A DNA stretch of 64,000 nucleotides from Phyllostachys edulis (lineage: Eukaryota; Streptophyta; Magnoliopsida; Poales; Poaceae). How positions within the stretch are numbered: position 1 is the stretch's first letter; the number at the start of each line of letters is the position of its first letter. Location of the stretch: positions 90,490,588 to 90,554,587 of the forward strand of contig CM070548.1 of assembly GCA_036346405.1 (NCBI GenBank), in the 5' to 3' direction. A program made the position numbers and the translations under genes. Positions 58,147-64,000 of the stretch are shown one piece after another. Under the pieces are notes generated by a model, which had not been told where the DNA came from, searched no databases, and worked only from the letters and a program-made list of their open reading frames with translations.

Positions 58147-61100
58147 TTTAAAATAATATTACTTTAAAAGATAATTACAAAAATAATTAGCCGCCCCAAA
58201 AAATTACAAAAATAGCTCCCTGTCGCCAGTTTAACTAGTGATAGGTAGCTATAGGATCTATTGACCCTATAGCGGTCCGGCTCGCCGCCAGCTCAACTCA
58301 GCGATAGGAGCCAAACCCTAAACTGGTTGGTCTGTTTGCGATTTTTATAGATTTTCAACAGTACAAAGTCTGTTAGACTCGCAATAACATTTTATGATTG
58401 TCGCGTGTTGTTCTAGTGCAGTGAATTTCTAAAGAATTTTGCGAGGACGATTGAGGTATCAATGATTCGTAAGTAGGAAGGTAAGTGATATTGCGATGCA
58501 CCCGGGAATTCATACACGGTGGAGAACTTTAGAGAAATGACCTCTTGCATAACATTGCTCATGTACATGCACTGCATATTATGTAAGGAAACAAATGTGA
58601 ATTTGCCATTACTATCAAAACAACGACAAATCACACTAATATTACATAACATTCAGCAAAACATCATAACACTTAGTTTATATCAAAACTATAACAAATC
58701 ACACTGATATTACATAACATTCAGCAAAAACGTCATAACACTTAGTTTTTTTCAAATAAAAATGATAATTCGGAACATTGGCAATAACATATTACAATTG
58801 TCCATACTTTCTCGTGGCCACGACCTCAACGTCCCCCCATGTGGACTGCCTCGAGTCGGGCGACTGGATGAGGTCCCCATGGCGACGTCCGGAATGTCAA
58901 TGTCTCCTTCGTCCTGAGGATTTCTCGTGGGGCATTTCTTGAAGATGTGCCTAGACTCCCTGTAAATGGAGCACTTCTTCGTACGATGTCCGGCTTCTGC
59001 TTCGTCCATATCGTTCCTGATGCGTCATACCTGTCGCCGGCCAACCTTTCTCTTGAGCCTAGGCCAACCACGGCGTAACCATACATCTCTCCACTTCAGG
59101 TTTGCATCACCGCCTCCTTGGTGAAATAATCAGAGAGGTACTGACCGGGATGCTGTGCCACCATCGAACATGCGGCCATGACATGGGAGCAGGGCCTATG
59201 CAGAAGAAGGGGCTTGTTGCAAGTGCATATGCAACTACCGCGGCGTAGCATGCATTCGTGGGTGACCCTCTCGCGGTTCGTCCTGCGACGTCCTTTATCT
59301 TTGCATATTATCTCGAAGTGAAGCTCTCTTGTGTCCATCTTGAATGCCCAGTGCATCTCACCCTTCTTTCTCTTCTCCTCCATGTACTTGGTGACCATGG
59401 CGGAGTAGAGTACTCTGTAATTTGCCATGGCGAGCGACACACTGTTGCTTCTATCAACAAAGTAGTTCGTCGTACTGTGAAGAATTGCCTCCACAATACC
59501 AACCAAAGGGAGGCATCTTGCACTGCACATGACCCAGTTGTACACCTCAGCTAGATTGGTTGTCATGACACCATATCAAGCACCACCCCGCTATGTAGCA
59601 ATGACCACTTCTCCTTAGGTTCAGACTAATCCACCGAGAAGCATTTCACCCGCACCACCGCCCTCCTCGTCAACTGGGAGCATCTGTGGGTAGTTGTGGT
59701 AATGCTTTAGGGCTGGTCGGTAATTGGGTGGCCTTTTTTTGCCTCCTTCGGCGTCTTGGTCCGCTCGTCCAAAATCTTCCAAAGTGCTTCGAACTTCCGC
59801 TTCGTTTCGTTACATGTACCGCTGAACAAGTTCACCAAGTTCTTGTTGCGGAACTGCTTGTAGAAGTTTGCACCCAAGTGCCTCATGCACCACTTGCTCT
59901 GCAGATCTGCAAACGGAAGTGGTATGTTCTCTCCTTGTTTTAGCTGAGTTATTGCACTCAGCAGGCCCGCATGCTGATCATGTATGAGGCATACGTTTGG
60001 ACGACCCTATACAACCGAAATCATCAAATTCTTCAGGAACCACAACCAGCTATCCGTGTTCTCGCTTTCAACGAAAGTGAATGCCACGGGAAGAACTTGA
60101 TTATTCCTGTCCGTCGCTATTGCATTCAGTATCTGACCCTTGTACCTTCTAGTCAGGAATGTGCCATCGGCGCACAAGATTGGACGACAGTGCTGGAATG
60201 TATTGATGCATGGACCAAAGGTGAAGAATACTCACTGCGGTACCTTCTTATTGGCCCACTTCTGATGTGTGGAATTTTGAACGTCGACATGAGTGCCAGG
60301 ATTCCTGTCTTGTATGACTCGAAGTAGCCCAGGGGAGAGGGGGGTTGTGGTAGGAGTCCTCGAACGTACCGAACCTTGATTCCAATGCCTTCTGTTTTGC
60401 CCTCCACGCCTTGGCATAGCTAATTGTGTACTGGAACCTTGCCTCAATCACTCGAATGATGGACCGTGGCTCAAAATCTAGATTATCCACGATCCCACCG
60501 TGCATGAAGTTGGCGATGAAGCCTGATGACAAGTTCCTGTGGGACTGCACTAACTCAGCGACGACACATGTGTGAGGGACGACTATAGAGCACTTTCAGT
60601 AGGTGTCCCACTTAGGCTGAAATGCATGCACTCGCCAAAGGCATCCCTCTATGTTGTACTTCACGTCGTAGGATCTTGGGGTAGACTTGACGACTCTAAA
60701 TGTGCACCACACCGATAAGGCCCAGAATTTGATCGCGTCCTGCACGGCCTCCTTGCATTTGAACATAGCTCCTTGCCTAACCTCGCTCTGGTCGTACTCC
60801 CACGGCACACGGGAGCCTTCGTTGACGACGAGGTTGTCGAACTGGTATGTGTTCCACTCGGATGGAACCGCATGCTGGTCCACATCATCCTCGTCGTTGG
60901 AACCTTCATCTTCTGACAATGCCACATAGTCCCGGTCTTCGAGATCTATCCTTTGTTCTACGGCTTTCACCTCCTCACCCTCGTCAGTAAGACCACTAGC
61001 TTACCTGACCGAAGTAGCTACTTCCACAGGGTTTTCATCGACAACATCAGCAACTCTGGGAGCTTCAACCATTGTGTGCGTCGCGCTGTGGCTGGAGTCC

Positions 61101-61480
61101 CCGACTTCTTCTTCAGCGTCAGCACCCCCTTCTTGTTCAGCCGTGGATGGAGGAGTGGGCTTGGTATATGCCTGGGCCAGAAGGACCAAATTCCACCCTC
61201 CCTCCTCGCCATGCGTACATATGACTGTAATGAATTTGTTCCCTTCAGCTACACTAACTCCCAATACGTGGGTTGTGCTGCCCCGAGGGGCAAGGCAACT
61301 CAATCTTAGATCATACACATCACGGTCTGCTTGGAATGTGTGGAACAACCACCGCATCACAGCGCCCCATGTACGCTACTATGGTCTTGCTAGGGGCACG
61401 ATCGCCGATTGGAAATAACGCAAATAAATCCCCTCGGGTAATGGGTACGTTGGCCCAATCTTTCGATGAGGATGATATAA
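58147..61480 (-). mobile_element. Degenerate MURA-type MULE (Mutator-like element)
   Basis: The left end TTTTTTAAAATAATATTACT...AATTACAAAAATA with CTGTCGCCAG words resembles the arms of the 20144-20945 foldback element. A MURA-like transposase relic fills 58780-61400 on the minus strand. No right terminus is found; a Gypsy LTR begins near 61483, so the MULE's 5' end may be truncated by it. Confidence 0.65.
58750..61360 (-). pseudogene. MURA-like MULE transposase, broken
   Basis: N-terminal MuDR domain at 60596-60970 (AMFKCKEAVQDAIKFWALSV; EGCLWRVHAFQPKWDTY, then a stop). The DNA-binding-like part at 60370-60550 reads FQYTISYAKAWRAKQKALE. The catalytic core at 59900-60190 reads ILCADGTFLTRRYKGQILNA and IHDQHAGLLSAI, with a stop between (V-V-stop-G-R-P). 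Further on it has FADLQSKWCMRHLGANFYKQ. A SWIM zinc finger lies at about 59170-59240 (CICTCNKPLLLHRPCSHVMA), and a degraded zinc knuckle (CSIYRESRHIFKKCP) near 58930-58975, where one Cys is Tyr. Several stops make it a relic. Confidence 0.85.
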
Positions 61481-61966
61481 CTTGATTGGTGGAAGCTAAC
61501 TCTCACGATCCAGGCTACAACCGTACGATGACCGTTGCACCCGCAATCGTTAAACCAACTTCACGTTCGTTATCGACCTTGCTGGTAGCGAGATCGACCT
61601 AACCACGAAGGTCTTTTCCTGCATGCAATCAAGAATCAAGCAAGACAAATAGATAAAACAACGAACTTGCTGAATAGGAATTGAAATTGTATTGAAAAGT
61701 GGGGTTCCGAAGACAAAGTCTGGTTGTACTAGCCGCACAAGCAAACGATGTATAAAGTAGCAAAGCTAAACTTTAATCTAACAAAACCCACCAAACCCTA
61801 AGGGTGGTGGCCACTATATAAAGGGAAAAGGCCGGTGATGGCGGCCGCCTCATGCACGACCTAAGGTCGATTCTATCTCTTAACTCCCGTATCAGACAAA
61901 AGATTCTTTCCTAATACAGTTATGGAAAGATTACAACCGATTCCATCTAAAGATATATTCTATAAC

Positions 61967-63943
61967 TTATCTACGATCAGACTGGTCGAAAACTTGGTCG
62001 TAGGACTGGTCCTGGAGTGGTCTTGCAGAAGCCCTGGGGGAGGTCCTGAGTGGTCCTGATGAGTTCACGTGGGTGCTCCTGAGGAGGTTTTGAGTGGTCC
62101 TGATGAGTCCACGTGGGTGATCCTGGGGAGGTCCTGGAGGAGGTCGTGGGAGATCCTGAGGAGGTCCTGGTGGGAGGTCCTGGAGAAGGTCCTGCCGCGT
62201 GTCGCGTACCGGGAGGTCCTGGAGGAGATCGTGGGAGAGACCTTCGGGGAGGTCGTGGAAGACATCGTGGAAGACCTCCTGGGACCTCCTGGGAGGTCGT
62301 GGACCCTCATCTCCCGTTAGCTTGCCTCCTGATCCTTGATTCCTAAGTAAAATAATATCACTTGCTTTAGGCAGCATCATAAAGTTCATAGAATATGGAT
62401 GCACTTCGAGAAACGAAGTTACCTGATAATTTAGTTGGCGAGCACGCGCTCTAGTGATTGGTCCTTGCACGTCAGAAGCGGTAGGGGTGGTTGTATCAAT
62501 GGAAGGGATGTCCTCATCATCCTCCCCTTCTTGAATTCGAGTCGTCCTCGACTCCAGTTCATCTTCTGCTCCCAAGTATGGCTTTAAATCTGCAATATTA
62601 AATGTGGGACTAACCCCAAAATCTACAGGTAGATCAAGCTTATATGCATTATCATTAATCTTTTCTAAAACTTTAAAAGGACCATCTCAGACGAGGCATG
62701 AGTTTAAACTTTCTCAATTCGGGAATCGCTTCAGACGCAAGTGTAACCACACAAGATCACCAGTTCAAAAGTAACATGCTTGCGCCCCCGACTACCAAAG
62801 AACTTTATATTTAGCATTCATAAGTTCAATGTTCTCTTTAGTTGTCTCATGCATCTTAAGAATCAAATCAGCACGTTGTTGAGCATCAAAATTTACCTTC
62901 TCCGAAGTTGGAAGAGGCAACAAGTCGATAGGTGCACGAGGTATGAAACCATAAACAATCTCAAAAGGACATGTTTTGGTTGTAGAGTGTAGCGAGCGAT
63001 TGTAAGCAAATTCAACATGAGGCAAACATTCCTCCCATATTTTTAAGTTCTTTTTAAGCACAACCCTAAGCATAGTAGACAAAGTTCTATTGACTACCTC
63101 AGTTTGTCCATCGGTTTGGGGATGACAAGTAGTTGAAAATAACAGCTTAGTCCCCAACTTAGCCCACAAAGTTCTCCAAAATGACTAAGAAATTTAGCAT
63201 CACGATCCGAAACTATCGATTCTAATGCCATACAAGTTTAACAATTTTCTTAAAGAACAAATCAAGAACATTTGTAGCATCATCACTTTTATGACATGGT
63301 ATAAAATGAGCCATCTTAGAGAATCTATCCACGACAACAAAAATACTATCGCTCCCCTTCTTTGTTCTAGGCAGCCCTAAAACAAAGTCCATCGAAATGT
63401 CTTCCCAAGGTGTGCTTGGAACAGGAAGAGGCATGTATAAACCATGAGGATTAAGTCGTGACTTAACTTTGTGGCACGTGGTGCAGCGGGCAATAAAGCG
63501 TTCGACGTCACGCCTCATCTTTGGCCATAAAAGTGCTGGGTCAAAATGTCCTCGGTCTTCTTCACGCCAAAGTGACCCATCAATCCTCCTCCATACGCCT
63601 CCTGCAACAACAAAAGACGAATGGAGCTAGCTAGAATGCATAGCTTGTTAGCACGGTACACGAACCCATCGTGCACCACAAATTTATGGCAACCCTTTCC
63701 CTCTGTACAATTGAGCAACACATCTGTAAAATCAGTATCATGCACATATTGCTCCTTTATTGTCTCTAATCCAAAGATTTTGAAGTCAAGTTGTGAAAGC
63801 ATGGTGTATCTCCTACACAAAGCATCAGCTATTACATTGTCTTTGCCCTTTTTATGTTTAATGACATAAGGGAAAGACTTAATGAACTCAACCCACTTAG
63901 CATGTCGACGGTTCAGATTGGTTTGACTTCGAATATGCTTCAA
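61967..63943 (-). pseudogene. pol 3' part (RNase H end, integrase, C-terminal tail)
   Basis: 63515-63943 starts in the RNase H tail (IKHKKGKDNVIADALCRRYT) and runs into the integrase N-terminus (GGLMGHFGVKKTEDIL) before a stop. 63222-63518 has the zinc-binding end (RCTTCHKVKSRLNPHG) and catalytic core (DISMDFVLGLPRTKKG; VVDRFSKMAHFIPCHK). 62792-63169 holds STTCHPQTDGQTEVVNRTLS with the catalytic Glu region. After a broken stretch the tail at 61967-62575 reads GAEDELESRT and GPITRARARQLNYQV, ending in a Pro/Asp-Leu-Pro repeat. Stops near 63515, 63222 and 62790 show decay. Confidence 0.85.
62050..62310. repeat. GAGGTCCTGG-type short tandem repeat
   Basis: About 20 imperfect copies of a 9-15 bp word (GGAGGTCCTGG / GAGGTCGTGG). 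On the minus strand it lies in the Gypsy pol tail and encodes repeated Q/H-D-L-P and P-P-G-P-P-Q-D. Confidence 0.8.
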
Positions 63944-64000
63944 AGATTCATGATCAGAATGTATTACAAACTCTTTGGGCCATAAATAATGCTGTCATAT

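Larger units (their letters stand above)
61483..64000 (-). mobile_element. Ty3/Gypsy retrotransposon, 3' part, continuing past the right edge
   Basis: Minus strand. RNase H tail and integrase are followed by a polyprotein tail and a probable 3' LTR of about 500 bp (about 61483-61980; ends TGATCGTAGATAAG...CCACCAATCA). The clade looks chromovirus-like, from the integrase wording and the DLKPYLG tail, but no chromodomain was read. The 5' half lies outside the window. Confidence 0.8.

Overview
This is plant nuclear DNA and almost certainly from a grass (Poaceae). Genes are split by GT-AG introns, the 5' exons are very GC-rich, and there are many grass-type repeats: Ty3/Gypsy and copia-like LTRs, LINE, MULE, PIF/Harbinger, Tourist and Stowaway. 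I could not fix the species. Five host genes stand out. A FRIENDLY/clustered-mitochondria (CLU) gene runs on the minus strand at 1-9629, and its 3' part lies beyond the left edge. A 2-oxoglutarate/Fe(II) dioxygenase-like gene runs on the plus strand at 21857-24473 and carries a one-base frameshift as sequenced. An unrecognised three-exon gene (minus, 24987-28097) is convergent with it. An intronless glucosamine-6-phosphate N-acetyltransferase gene is on the plus strand at 44216-44716. The two-exon ribosomal protein L31 gene is on the minus strand at 47452-49126. They have unrelated housekeeping or metabolic roles and form no pathway or operon.

Layout. 0-10 kb: CLU, with a decayed 5.3 kb Ty3/Gypsy chromovirus inside one intron. 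10.2-18 kb: LINE remnant, copia-like LTR fragment, a Gypsy 3' LTR, an Ulp1-like (C48) protease relic, TTTTAC-rich repeats and a foldback element. 18-21.6 kb: a DNA transposon carrying a shikimate-kinase-like fragment, a second foldback element rich in short GTCGCC palindromes, and a Tourist-like MITE just upstream of the dioxygenase gene. 29.6-35.6 kb: a solo LTR (TSD CTATA) that contains a 1.2 kb Pack-MULE-like element with a 9-bp TSD. 36-41 kb: a Tourist-like MITE, a long AT/AG microsatellite and a 3.55 kb solo LTR (TSD ACGAG). 41-44 kb: mostly unidentified.

49.9-57.6 kb: two adjacent non-autonomous elements with PIF/Harbinger-like ends (GGCCCTNTTTGG) carry pieces of host genes. One has a replication protein A large-subunit fragment. 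The other has an AIRP2-like RING E3 ligase fragment plus an MTG1/DAR-type GTPase fragment. A degenerate PIF/Harbinger transposase with its Myb-like partner ORF abuts the second. 58.1-61.5 kb: a degenerate MURA-type MULE. 61.5-64 kb: the 3' part of a second Gypsy element, continuing past the right edge.

The main theme is repeated capture of host gene fragments by several classes of DNA transposon within 40 kb. I saw no rRNA, tRNA or CRISPR array. Exon boundaries come from reading splice motifs and phase by eye, and protein assignments come from remembered family motifs, not a database search.
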